64,000 nucleotides of DNA from Picochlorum sp. 'celeri'. Its lineage: Eukaryota; Chlorophyta; Trebouxiophyceae. Below are positions 43,625 to 52,141 of the stretch, one piece after another (the stretch's first letter is position 1; every line of letters starts with the position of its first letter). Both the position numbers and the translations under genes were made by a program. The DNA is taken from the NCBI GenBank assembly GCA_010909725.1, contig JAACMV010000005.1:620001-684000 (forward strand), in the 5' to 3' direction. The notes beneath the pieces are model-generated. The model was not told the DNA's origin and ran no database searches. It saw only the letters and a program-made list of their open reading frames with translations.

Positions 43625-43981
43625 ATGGATGTCGACGTAGCACATCAGAACGAAAATCAGTCTCTAACCGCATCTGACAGAGGCATGGCAGCGGAATCTG
43701 TCGAAGGATGGGTTCTTATTGCCACAAATATCCATGAAGAAGCCCAAGAAGAGGATTTATATGATATATTTGCTGATTATGGGGATGTGACGTACATTCA
43801 GGTGCCTTTGGATCGAAGGACTGGCTACGTGAAAGGCTATGCTGTGCTCGAATATAGTCTAGAGAGCGAAGCTAAGAAAGCGATAGATGCTCTGAATGGC
43901 AGCGATTTCTTTGGAAGGAAGATCAAGGTGGATTGGGCATTCAGGAGGGAGCCAATAGGAAATCATGTTGCTGACCAGTAG
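43625..43981 (+). CDS. Y14: Y14/RBM8A, exon junction complex core protein
   Basis: 118 residues, intronless. The single RRM is framed by SVEGWVLIATNIHEEAQEED, DIFADYGDV, VPLDRRTGYVKGYAVLEY (RNP1), IDALNGSDFFGRK and VDWAFRR. This is the characteristic Y14 signature, whose RNP residues face MAGO rather than RNA. Y14-MAGO holds eIF4A3 on spliced mRNA upstream of exon junctions and links splicing to NMD. The family's C-terminal RS/RG tail is very short here (REPIGNHVADQ). Its presence shows that splicing-coupled surveillance is kept despite few introns. It is unlinked to UPF1 (at 16-19 kb). Confidence 0.92.
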   Translation: MDVDVAHQNENQSLTASDRGMAAESVEGWVLIATNIHEEAQEEDLYDIFADYGDVTYIQVPLDRRTGYVKGYAVLEYSLESEAKKAIDALNGSDFFGRKIKVDWAFRREPIGNHVADQ

Positions 43982-44841
43982 AGTAGTAGTTTGTTGCCAC
44001 TCTTGGGTCCTATGGGCATCTATGGATGGATGGTGTCCTTTGAGCCATCCATTGAGAGGGTTTTGGAAAAACATAGAGTTTCGTCTGTACAGGTATTTAA
44101 ACGGAGAGCGGTGTCTCTTTGTTTTTTGTGGATTGTGGGGAGTTGTGTGCTCTCTGAAGAGAACGTGGTTATTCAGGTGGAAAGAGGTTGAATCGATCGA
44201 CCCTATCGCACAGGACGACCGTCAAAACAGATTTGTAGGACTAGGGCTCTCGATTCATATTTTGTGATGCGAATGCTCGTGAAGGGAACCTTCCGCTGAG
44301 CAGAGCCCTTCCATCATCCCAGAAAAGCGCCTAGGGTGAAAGATGCATCAGTGCTGGGTCGATGGCTCATTAGATGTCCTTGATCCCATCAGTCAAGCTT
44401 TCTCCGCCCTTGTAACTGCATGAAGTATACCTGCTGTGGGTGATCTGGTCAATGTCGATCTCTCGTGAACATCAAGATGGTGATATGGATCCAGCTGGTA
44501 CTACTCTTGTGCTGTACCAGTGCAACTCACACTGAGGTGCTGCGATTGCAAGCGGATTGAATGTATTGTTTACCTTTCGCCTATCCAGAATATATATTCT
44601 AGTTTTTACTTGATAGAAAGATCCCTGCTACATTGTCAGAGGATTCAAGATTGGCGAGATCATTCAGGGTGGCTACATGTTTAACACCTTCCAAGAAAAC
44701 TGCCTAGAATGCCAGGTGGATTTACCCCAATGGCATCGTCAGCACCATAAATCATCCAACACTCTGTTCACAGCAAATATCCGAAACAATCAGGAATTTT
44801 TTGTGAGTGAGAAAGCCTGAAGTAGAAGTTCAGCAGACAGA
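43982..44841. promoter_or_regulatory. 860-bp region upstream of the triple-fasciclin gene
   Basis: It holds the Y14 3' end, with a TGTAA near 44410, and the promoter of the first secreted gene. CCTAGA at 44703-44708 followed after 2 bp by GCCAGGTGG (44711-44719) lies 123 bp before the start codon and recurs upstream of two other secreted genes. A mini-ORF at 44477-44560 would encode 27 codons starting with a signal-peptide-like MVIWIQLVLLLCCTSATH; with no second exon found, it may be a decayed relative or chance. Confidence 0.4.
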
Positions 44842-46573
44842 ATGAAGTTCATACTGAGTTTGATGCTTGTTGCAGCACTTGTGGGTGCAGGTATGTGGGC
44901 ACCCACGTGTCGTTTGACACGTTATGTTATTGTCCACTTGACAACTTCGGTTTCAATATCTATATGATCATATAATATTGCTCTTTGATTGTGCAGCAAC
45001 TCCAGCGATGGCTGGGGCGACAAGGAGCCTGAATTCCTTTGGTCATCACAAGGCATGGCCGGCATGGGGCAAGTGGTGGTCCCACCACAAGATGGCACCA
45101 TCACCAGCAGGCGATGTGCCAGCTCCAGAGGGAGACACTGGAGTATGCGATGCTGCCGAAAACATTGTCGAGATCGCTGCCGGTAACCCAGACTTCAGCA
45201 CCTTGGTGGCTGCTGTGCAGGCTGCTGGATTTGTGGAAGCCCTGTCTGCCGAGGGGCCATTGGATGTGTTTGCACCAACCAACCAGGCCTTTGCTGACCT
45301 TCTTGCTGCATTGGGCATCACCGCCGAGGAGCTCCTCGCTGATACCGAGTTGCTGGCCCAGGTTCTTTCCTACCATGTGGTCGTTGATGGTGCCTCCTGC
45401 GACACTCCTTTGAGTGGTGTTGTGACCACCCTTCAGGGAGCCACTATTGATGTGAGCGGATCCACTGTGACGGATGCCGCTGGTCAGGTGATCAATATCT
45501 TGGCAACAGTTCCAGCGTCTAATGGGCAGATCTTTGTCATTGACGGTGTTCTCCTTCCACAAGCTCCAGGAGGCGATGAGCCTGTCCCTGAGCCACCCAC
45601 CGGGGAGGCCCCAGCCCCAGAGGGAGACACAGGAGTATGCGACGCTGCCGAAAACATTGTCGAGATTGCTGCCGGTAACCCAGACTTCAGTACCTTGGTG
45701 GCTGCTGTGCAGGCTGCTGGATTTGTGGAAGCCCTGTCTGCCGAGGGGCCATTGGATGTGTTTGCACCAACCAACCAGGCCTTTGCTGACCTTCTTGCTG
45801 CATTGGGCATCACCGCCGAGGAGCTCCTCGCTGATACCGAGTTGCTGGCTCAGGTGTTGTCCTACCATGTGGTCGTTGATGGTGCCTCCTGCGACACTCC
45901 TTTGAGTGGTGTTGTGACCACCCTTCAGGGAGCCACTATTGATGTGAGTGGATCCACTGTGACGGACGGTTCAGGTCAGGTGATCAATATTTTGGCTGCT
46001 GTACCTGCTTCCAATGGGCAGATCTTTGTCATCGACGGTGTTCTCCTTCCACAAGCTCCAGGAGGCGATGAGCCTGTCCCTGAGCCACCTACCGCGGAGG
46101 CCCCAGCCCCAGAGGGAGACACAGGAGTATGCGACGCTGCCGAAAACATTGTCGAGATTGCTGCTGGTAACCCAGACTTCAGCACCTTGGTGGCTGCTGT
46201 GCAGGCTGCTGGATTTGTCGAAGCCTTGTCTGCCGAGGGCCCATTGGATGTGTTTGCACCAACCAACCAAGCTTTTGCTGACCTTCTTGCTGCATTGGGC
46301 ATCACCGCCGAGGAGCTCCTCGCTGATACCGAGTTGCTGGCCCAGGTTCTTTCCTACCATGTGGTCGTTGATGGTGCCTCCTGCGACACTCCTTTGAATG
46401 GCGTTGTGACCACCCTTCAGGGAGCCACTATTGATGTGAGCGGATCCACTGTGACGGACGGTTCAGGCCAGGTGATCAATATCCTGGACACTGTACCTGC
46501 TTCCAATGGGCAGATCTTTGTCATCGACGGTGTTCTCCTTCCACAGCTTTCGGTCAGTCCTTCCTCAGAATAA
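44842..46573 (+). CDS. Secreted triple fasciclin-domain (FAS1) protein
   Basis: Exon 1, 44842-44890 (49 bp), encodes the signal peptide MKFILSLMLVAALVGA. A 106-bp phase-1 intron follows; exon 2 is 44997-46573. The 541-residue protein then has a Trp/His/Lys-rich segment (HHKAWPAWGKWWSHHK) and three FAS1 domains. Each shows FSTLVAAVQAAGF, the H1-like VFAPTNQAFADLLA, YHVVVDGAS (H2-like) and IFVIDGVLLPQ, separated by Pro/Glu/Ala linkers. The three repeats have an exact 492-bp period (164 codons) and are nearly identical in DNA. FAS1 domains mediate adhesion in extracellular matrices (fasciclin, periostin, Algal-CAM). There is no GPI signal, so it should be free or matrix-bound. Strong C/G-ending codon bias suggests high expression. 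Confidence 0.93.
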
Positions 46574-46616
46574 CTGGTGTTGCAATTAACTGACCAAATT
46601 ATGGAGGAACCATTGG
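45141..46616 (+). repeat. Three tandem 492-bp repeats within the fasciclin gene
   Basis: GAGTATGCGA recurs at 45141, 45633 and 46125, exactly 492 bp apart. The copies differ by a few scattered, mostly silent changes, which suggests recent duplication or ongoing conversion. The third copy is truncated at the 3' end, so the true repeat ends near 46550. Confidence 0.85.
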
Positions 46617-47089
46617 ACTTCGCCACCTGGCTGTAGCATTTCCGTCGTTTTGCAGAAGTCTTCTCAACAGAAAATATACCTTGATTAGCCATGAAAAGCT
46701 AAGGAACATTGTCAAGTTGGAGTATTGGTGCATTAAATCTTTCCGTCATCAAGACATCCCGCAATGACAGTGGGAGAGTATGAATTGAATATTATATATA
46801 CCATGATACATTTAACAAATCAAGGCAGATACGTAAACCAATGTGCGTTGATCAGAAGTACCGGAAAGCATACGCATGTGCATGTGATGACTGTAAGGAA
46901 TCCATCCTAGACAGCCTCCTAGAGGCCAGTTGGCAAAATCTCTGCTCATGAAACAGAGCTGACTCAGAGGGAACAATCACACGTATGCATATATCATCGG
47001 ATTCAGTCAGTCAGACTGGATAAAATATTACTGAAAATACACTTTGGCATCGAGTCGTCCATTCACGCTTGAAAGCAGAGTCTATCACA
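46574..47089. promoter_or_regulatory. Promoter region of the first Trp/Lys-rich repeat peptide gene
   Basis: 516 bp. CCTAGA occurs twice (46906-46911 and 46918-46923) followed by GCCAGTTGG (46925-46933), 157 bp before the start codon. The same pair of words is upstream of the neighbouring secreted genes. An AT-rich TATTATATATACC lies at 46791-46803. No gene was seen. Confidence 0.4.
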
Positions 47090-47604
47090 ATGCTCTATGG
47101 TTTCTGCTTCCTGTTGGTTCTATTGATTGCAGCTGGTACGTGCCGTTGATCATTGGACTTCACTTTTTGCGACCTGAGTGTACAATTTGGGGCATTCAAA
47201 GCCCCTGAAGTGTTGATTTTAATATTAATTCCCTCATTTGTCCTGGTAACACTGTAGTTGGCTCAGTCAATGCTCGTCCTGCCCGAACATTGTCAGCCAA
47301 GTCATGGACATGGGACAAGCCGATGAAGACCAACAAAGGGGGTCATACAGCGATGAAAAACAATGGAGTGACTTGGAACAAGCCGATGAAGACCAACATG
47401 GGAGGTCATACAACGATGAAAAACAATGGAGTGACTTGGGGCAATTCTGTGCATACTACCAATGGTATGAAAGGCAACAAAAACACGGGCTGGAGTTGGG
47501 ATAAGCCAGCCCACACAAACGGAGGTTTCCATGGCACGAAAGGAGGTAAGGATTTCACCTGGAACAAGCCATCCTGGAAGAAAAATGGAGCCACCCATGC
47601 TTAA
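47090..47604 (+). CDS. Secreted Trp/Lys/Asn/Gly-rich repeat peptide
   Basis: Exon 1, 47090-47135 (46 bp), encodes the signal peptide MLYGFCFLLVLLIAA. A 122-bp phase-1 intron separates it from exon 2, 47258-47604. Total 130 residues. After VGSVNARPARTLS come imperfect repeats of about 22 residues around W(D/N)KPMKTNxGGHT: WTWDKPMKTN, VTWNKPMKTN, WSWDKPAHTN and FTWNKPSWKK. The DNA of the first two is repeated over 66 bp. The mature protein has no Cys, is very basic (pI well above 9) and has almost no hydrophobic core, so it is likely unstructured, perhaps binding polyanions or carbohydrate. It resembles the gene at 49847 (VxAR-x-AR after the signal peptide and W..DKP repeats). I know no named family. 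Confidence 0.8.
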
Positions 47605-47985
47605 TTCATATTTTGTGGAGGTTTCCATGGAGTCAGATATACATGTTCCCTTCCTGTGGAGAGATTCCCACAGGTGAAGATTTGCGCAAACCATTGATGG
47701 GCTGCATGAAGCCCTTTCATTGCACCAAGAAAATGAGTGTACCTTTATTCCATGCAAGACACTGATAATACTACTTTCGCGTTTAATAATATACATGAAT
47801 TGATTTGTATCCACTCCCTGGGTCGAATCATTTCATACATGTTCATAACTTTCCATGTCTGAGGCCTGTCAATACCCTGGCAATCTCAATTTTCGCATCA
47901 TCATGATCTTGATTTAAAGCTATCTCGTACCACATATATCAAATATGAACAGTTGTTTAGCTGCCTAATTTGCGTCTTGAATATA
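47605..47985. other. Convergent spacer
   Basis: 381 bp between the stop codons of the repeat peptide gene and the GT61 gene. No feature was recognised apart from AT-rich stretches at its right end. Confidence 0.4.
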
Positions 47986-49389
47986 TTACACCTGCCAATC
48001 ATATTGGGGCTCTACTGCAGGCAATTGACTATGTTCCTGGGCATTGAGAATGTCATCTATCCAACCAACAACCTCATTCAAGTCCTCTATGACCATGTTA
48101 TGCTGTGAGTTCAAGCTTTCACAGAAATAGAAGTAATAATGGTGCTCAAATAGCCTCGCAGTCTCCCAGAAAACAGGCTGAAACCTTTGTGTTGGCATGA
48201 ACTCCAAGAGCACTGCAGCTGGTGATGCAAACCGAATATTATACATGGCACCTCCATGTGGCCCAATCACCATTTTCACACGATCTCTCATGAAGGTGAT
48301 GATGTCAACCATATCTGCGAATTGCTCTTGATCAAATACTTGAAATACCTCATCTTTCCCACGCATCCTAAGCAGTGCCTCCACTCTGTTGTTCAATTCA
48401 TCCTGGTTCATAATTTGTCGACTATGCGAACGCGGCATCATCAACACAACATTTCTATCTTTTAGTGGAGTAGGTCTCCAACCAATAAGGTCGTTGAACC
48501 TCTGGCTTGTGAATGGATGAATCAGGGGTGCCCGGCAAGAAAACACCACCTTCTTTGCTACTGCACGTGAGACCCTGTGAACATGTTTTACCCGCATGAT
48601 CTCATACAGTTCATTTACACGCTGTTGAGGTTCTCGTCCTGATACAATCGTGATGTTATCACCTTTGAATGAATCCTCTGCACCAAGCATTGCCTGACTC
48701 CATATCACGGTAACCCTGTCTAAAAAGTGCTGCCAACTCCACGAGTCGGGGACTGTAGCAATCACCAAAGCCTCATATGCATCACTTAGTTCTGACACAT
48801 TCACAGGATTAAGAAACTGTTTGTGAGATGCTGCTCCACCCCCCATACAAGAGTCCTCCCTCCAAAGATCTGGTGGAGGTATTCCAGTATACTCAGCATT
48901 CTCGAAGACCAAATTCTGACCAAATTGAGCAGGATACACGGCTTTTCCCTCATCCACTTTGAGCATCATCCTGTTCTGCAAGCCAGCATCATGCATCACA
49001 GCTTCCACCCATTTCTCCTTTTGGGTCTCATTTATAAATCCTGGTATAGCAAGTTTGAAAGGTCTATATACGAGCTCATGCGCAGAAACCATATTAGATA
49101 CTTTATTTATCGCCTTTAAACAAGGGGCAGACCGCGGATCAAGACCGTCACAATCAGCAACAACAATTGGAAGCCAGCCATCAGATCTTCCCCCAAGTTT
49201 GTGACTTCTGGCTTTGTGCACAGCGGCGTCGCCAGAGGAATCAGATCCATCCCCTCGAATCTCATAAACGTCTTTAAGCGTCTCGAGGCGAAACAATATG
49301 AGCACCGAAGGGACAAGAAGCAAAATGAAGATCAACAAGAAAGGCTTCTGAGGTCTGGCTTTGACTGGCTTTAGTATTTTCACCATCAC
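47986..49389 (-). CDS. GT61-family (DUF563) Golgi glycosyltransferase
   Basis: 467 residues, intronless. One N-terminal TM anchor (PFLLIFILLLVPSVLILF) gives a type II Golgi protein. The catalytic region shows LVIATVPDSWSWQHFLDRV, VSGREPQQRVNELYE, VVLMMPRSHSRQIMNQDEL, EQFADMVDIITFMRDR and GPHGGAMYNIRFASP, the GPHGAxxxN motif of GT61. Plant GT61 enzymes add xylose, arabinose or GlcNAc to matrix polysaccharides and glycoproteins. It lies on the opposite strand between two secreted repeat genes and shares a 457-bp divergent promoter region with one of them. It may glycosylate extracellular matrix, but the acceptor is unknown. Confidence 0.87.
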   Translation of the reverse strand: MMVKILKPVKARPQKPFLLIFILLLVPSVLILFRLETLKDVYEIRGDGSDSSGDAAVHKARSHKLGGRSDGWLPIVVADCDGLDPRSAPCLKAINKVSNMVSAHELVYRPFKLAIPGFINETQKEKWVEAVMHDAGLQNRMMLKVDEGKAVYPAQFGQNLVFENAEYTGIPPPDLWREDSCMGGGAASHKQFLNPVNVSELSDAYEALVIATVPDSWSWQHFLDRVTVIWSQAMLGAEDSFKGDNITIVSGREPQQRVNELYEIMRVKHVHRVSRAVAKKVVFSCRAPLIHPFTSQRFNDLIGWRPTPLKDRNVVLMMPRSHSRQIMNQDELNNRVEALLRMRGKDEVFQVFDQEQFADMVDIITFMRDRVKMVIGPHGGAMYNIRFASPAAVLLEFMPTQRFQPVFWETARLFEHHYYFYFCESLNSQHNMVIEDLNEVVGWIDDILNAQEHSQLPAVEPQYDWQV

Positions 49390-49846
49390 GACTCTTGGCG
49401 TGTGTAGTGAAGCGAAACAATGTATTCAGTGTCAAACGGGTAGATTTATACCTGGAATACAGTATATATCACGAATACACGCATGTTTGACGCTCAACGT
49501 ATCCGCCTTATCAAGACTGAATGAACAAACCATGCAACATAATGCTTCACTGGCTTTGTGTCATTTTATTGCATGTTTACAGACCACTGTGGTACCCGAA
49601 TTCAGTCGAATACCCGCATAGGTGAAATTTGAATTTTGGATGGATGCGATTGAAGGATCACATCCGGTGGAACCTTCATCTGATCAATCCTAGACTGTTA
49701 TGCCAGATGGCAAATTCTCAGGCGATGCTGATGCCAGAAAATCGATCTGATCCCTGATAGATAGCAGAGATGCAGCCGGGTTTTGCATTATTAAATAATA
49801 TTTTCAATTCTTGGTGACTCGAATCGCTTCCAGAAACACTTTAAAG
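49390..49846. promoter_or_regulatory. Shared divergent promoter of GT61 and a secreted repeat gene
   Basis: 457 bp. CCTAGA (49689-49694) and GCCAGATGG (49702-49710) lie 137 bp before the secreted gene's start codon, matching the motif pair upstream of the two other secreted genes. A TATTAAATAATA box lies near 49789-49800. Confidence 0.4.
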
Positions 49847-50372
49847 ATGTTCTACTACGTGTGCTTGGTGCTTATGCTTGTGATGGCAGCAGGTATGTTG
49901 TGGTAGAGGTTCTGCAGCCTGCAGGGCACAACAAGGAATGGTCCTTGTGTGTGCAGATGCATGCTTCTATGTGATTCATATACGTTGTGCTTACCATGAT
50001 GCTCATGCGATTCGACCGTGATGTATGTATGCAGTTGATGCTCGCGCCGCCAGGGAGTTGACTGGCTTGAAGTACAAGGGTTATACCAAGTCGTGGAAGT
50101 ATGGCTTGAAGAACAAGGTCTGGGACCATGATGACAAGCCAGCATTCAAGACGGGGCATGTCTGGAAGAACAAGGTCTGGGACCATGATGACAAGCCAGC
50201 ATTCAAGAAGGGGTATATCTGGAAGAACAAGGTCTGGGACCATGATGACAAGCCAGCATTCAAGAAGGGGCATGTCTGGAAGAACAAGGTCTGGGACCAC
50301 GATGACAAGCCAGCATTCAAGAATTGGTATGGAAAGAAGGTCTATGGAAAGAAGTACTATGGAAAGAAATAG
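49847..50372 (+). CDS. Secreted protein with four tandem Trp-Asp-His-Asp-Asp repeats
   Basis: Exon 1, 49847-49892 (46 bp), encodes the signal peptide MFYYVCLVLMLVMAA. A 142-bp phase-1 intron follows; exon 2 is 50035-50372. Total 127 residues. After VDARAARELTG and a short basic segment come four 19-residue repeats of KNKVWDHDDKPAFKKGHVW, with a KKVYGKKYYGKK tail. No Cys. The regular W-D-H-D-D arrangement could bind metal, and the Tyr/Lys-rich tail resembles adhesive or cross-linked matrix proteins. Exon 1 is the same length and phase as that of the repeat peptide at 47090, and the VxARxAR pro-segment is shared, which suggests common origin. No family is known to me. Confidence 0.82.
50109..50336 (+). 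repeat. Four tandem 57-bp repeats
   Basis: Units at 50109, 50166, 50223 and 50280, nearly identical at the DNA level, with only a few changes in the last codons of each. The repeat is in frame and encodes the 19-residue Trp/His/Asp-rich motif. Confidence 0.92.
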
Positions 50373-50927
50373 TGGACCATACATGCGCGTACTTGGAATA
50401 TCATACCATACCCTCCACCCCATTGACCTTTGCAGCAGCACCCATGCACACCCTGTATTCATACATCATCACACATGTTCCACACGGACATGTGATTCTG
50501 GCCCTCTTCCGGGTTGATCCCTCTGCAAAAGAGGCTCATTTTTGAACCATGTAACGCACATATCGTAGATCACAACAATATCCCAGCCAGATCATGGCTG
50601 GCCACCATCCACCATGCATGATCACATGCCTCTCCATGCTATTATTGCATGCGAAGGCATCGCGCGAGGCGATCCATTCCAGCAATCCCGTGTAAACCTG
50701 ATCCCCAGGTAACCCCATGCATCAGCATAATCCCTACTATATTCGGGATCATCCAAGTACCCTGCATGTGCGTGCCTCGATCTGTCCGAGAAAGCATACG
50801 TGTAAAATGATCAGATCGCCTTTGCCAATGCTGTCAGACTCGTCATGGCACATCATAGTCTGGAAACTCAATAGTCAGTAAATCACTCTTACAAGAGCAT
50901 TATCAATTCGATATTCATTTTTAAATC
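50373..50927. other. Spacer upstream of the secreted coiled-coil gene
   Basis: 555 bp. The CCTAGA/GCCAGNTGG pair seen upstream of the other three secreted genes is not present. Imperfect dyads of GATCATG type occur near 50590-50632. No gene was found. Confidence 0.4.
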
Positions 50928-51961
50928 ATGAAGACTGTATTCAGTGTCTTGCTTGTCGCTCTTTTCGCCGGAGCAGGTATGAGCTTGCCAGAAATTCCAC
51001 CACACTGACTGGTCGGCAGTCGTCGATTGCTGTGGGCGCTGATATCAACAACGTATCTCTAACAACCATGTCCGTCTTCTGTTGTCTGCAGTTGCTCCAA
51101 CCAACGCCACTTTCACTGTACGATTATTGGTTTCTGACTAACCCTGTCCATTCACCCGCGGACGTGCGGGTGGGGTGTTCCTCCTTTGGTGGCGGTCGCT
51201 TCCCGCCCTGCTGGAATTCCCGCCGCCACGTGTCAAAACCTTTGACCGATTGGTATATAACAGTGTGATTATTCTTGCGTGTGCAGCATGGAGGACCAAC
51301 TCCAGAGTACTTTGGTGACTTCATCGAGAGAATGGAGGCCATCCACGCCGAAGCAAAGGCCAACCTTGCTCCATTGGTCAACATCACCGGTGAGTACATT
51401 ATTGATGCTCTTGAGGCATTCCAGAACCTCACTGAGGCTGCTGTAGCATCAAAGAAGGCTCGCTCTATGATGAAGGGAGCCAAGGTGGACTGGGCATCCA
51501 GAGTTGACGAGATTGTTGCTGCTGCCAACGAGAAGGCTGATGCTATTTTGGCAACTGCCGAGGCCAAGATGGATTCCGTCAGTGCCTCTTGGGAAGGAAA
51601 GCACGCCGAGTATGACGTCGAGGCAAAGATCGAGGAGCTTAGAGTGTCCTTCGAAGAGACCATGGCCACATTCCTGGGTGCCTTCAAGCACACCAAGACT
51701 GGAAGACGTCTTTCCGGAATGTCCAAGAACCACACCATGGCATTCGAGGAGACCAAGGCTAAGATTGAGTCCATGATTGATGGATGGACCCCAACGTGGG
51801 AGAAAAAGAGCTTCACTCACTCATGGGCCCCACTTCCAGAGTTTGACTTTGCAGGACAGTTGGAGTCCAAGAGCGCCGAGCTCGAGGCCAAGCTCTCTGA
51901 TGCCAAGGCCAACATTGCCAAGGCCCACGAGAGCTGGAGCATGAAGTTAAAGCAGGAGTAA
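50928..51961 (+). CDS. Secreted Ala/Glu-rich helical (coiled-coil) protein
   Basis: Three exons: 50928-50976 (49 bp, signal peptide MKTVFSVLLVALFAGA), 51092-51117 (26 bp, VAPTNATFT) and 51287-51961. Introns are 115 bp (phase 1) and 169 bp (phase 0). Total 249 residues. The mature part is almost all alpha-helical: GDFIERMEAIHAEAKANLAP, IIDALEAFQNLTEAAVA, KADAILATAEAKMDSVSASW, LESKSAELEAKLSDAKANIA, with Trp every 60 or so residues. It has NxT/NxS glycosylation sites (VNITGE, NLTEA, KNHTMA) and no Cys. Codons are strongly C/G-ending. The structure is like a secreted apolipoprotein-type helical bundle or fibrous component; no family is recognised. Intron 2 has promoter-like elements, so a second transcript is possible. 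Confidence 0.8.
51200..51260 (+). promoter_or_regulatory. Promoter-like cluster inside intron 2 of the secreted helical gene
   Basis: In order: TTCCCGCC at 51200-51207 and again at 51217-51224 (E2F-like), CACGTG at 51227-51232 (G-box), then GATTGG (reverse CCAAT box) at 51248-51253 overlapping TATATAA at 51254-51260. The clustering and order are those of a promoter, about 30 bp before the exon 3 acceptor. The first in-frame Met downstream is in ERMEAIHAE. Confidence 0.4.
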
Positions 51962-52141
51962 AGCAGTAAATGAATACGCATATTTCCCTGTCCATAGACG
52001 ATACGCGTTTTACCCGCCCCGATGACACATGCATATACCCCTGTCCATCCACATTCAGATTTGACCGTACTTGAACATACTACTATTCATTCATCTTCTT
52101 GAAATAATATTACTTTTGAATTATACTATATATATATAATA

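Noticed and set aside
45101..45868. Long minus-strand ORF in the fasciclin gene (255 residues)
   Set aside because: Shadow of the repeated, codon-biased FAS1 gene; it repeats with the same 492-bp period.
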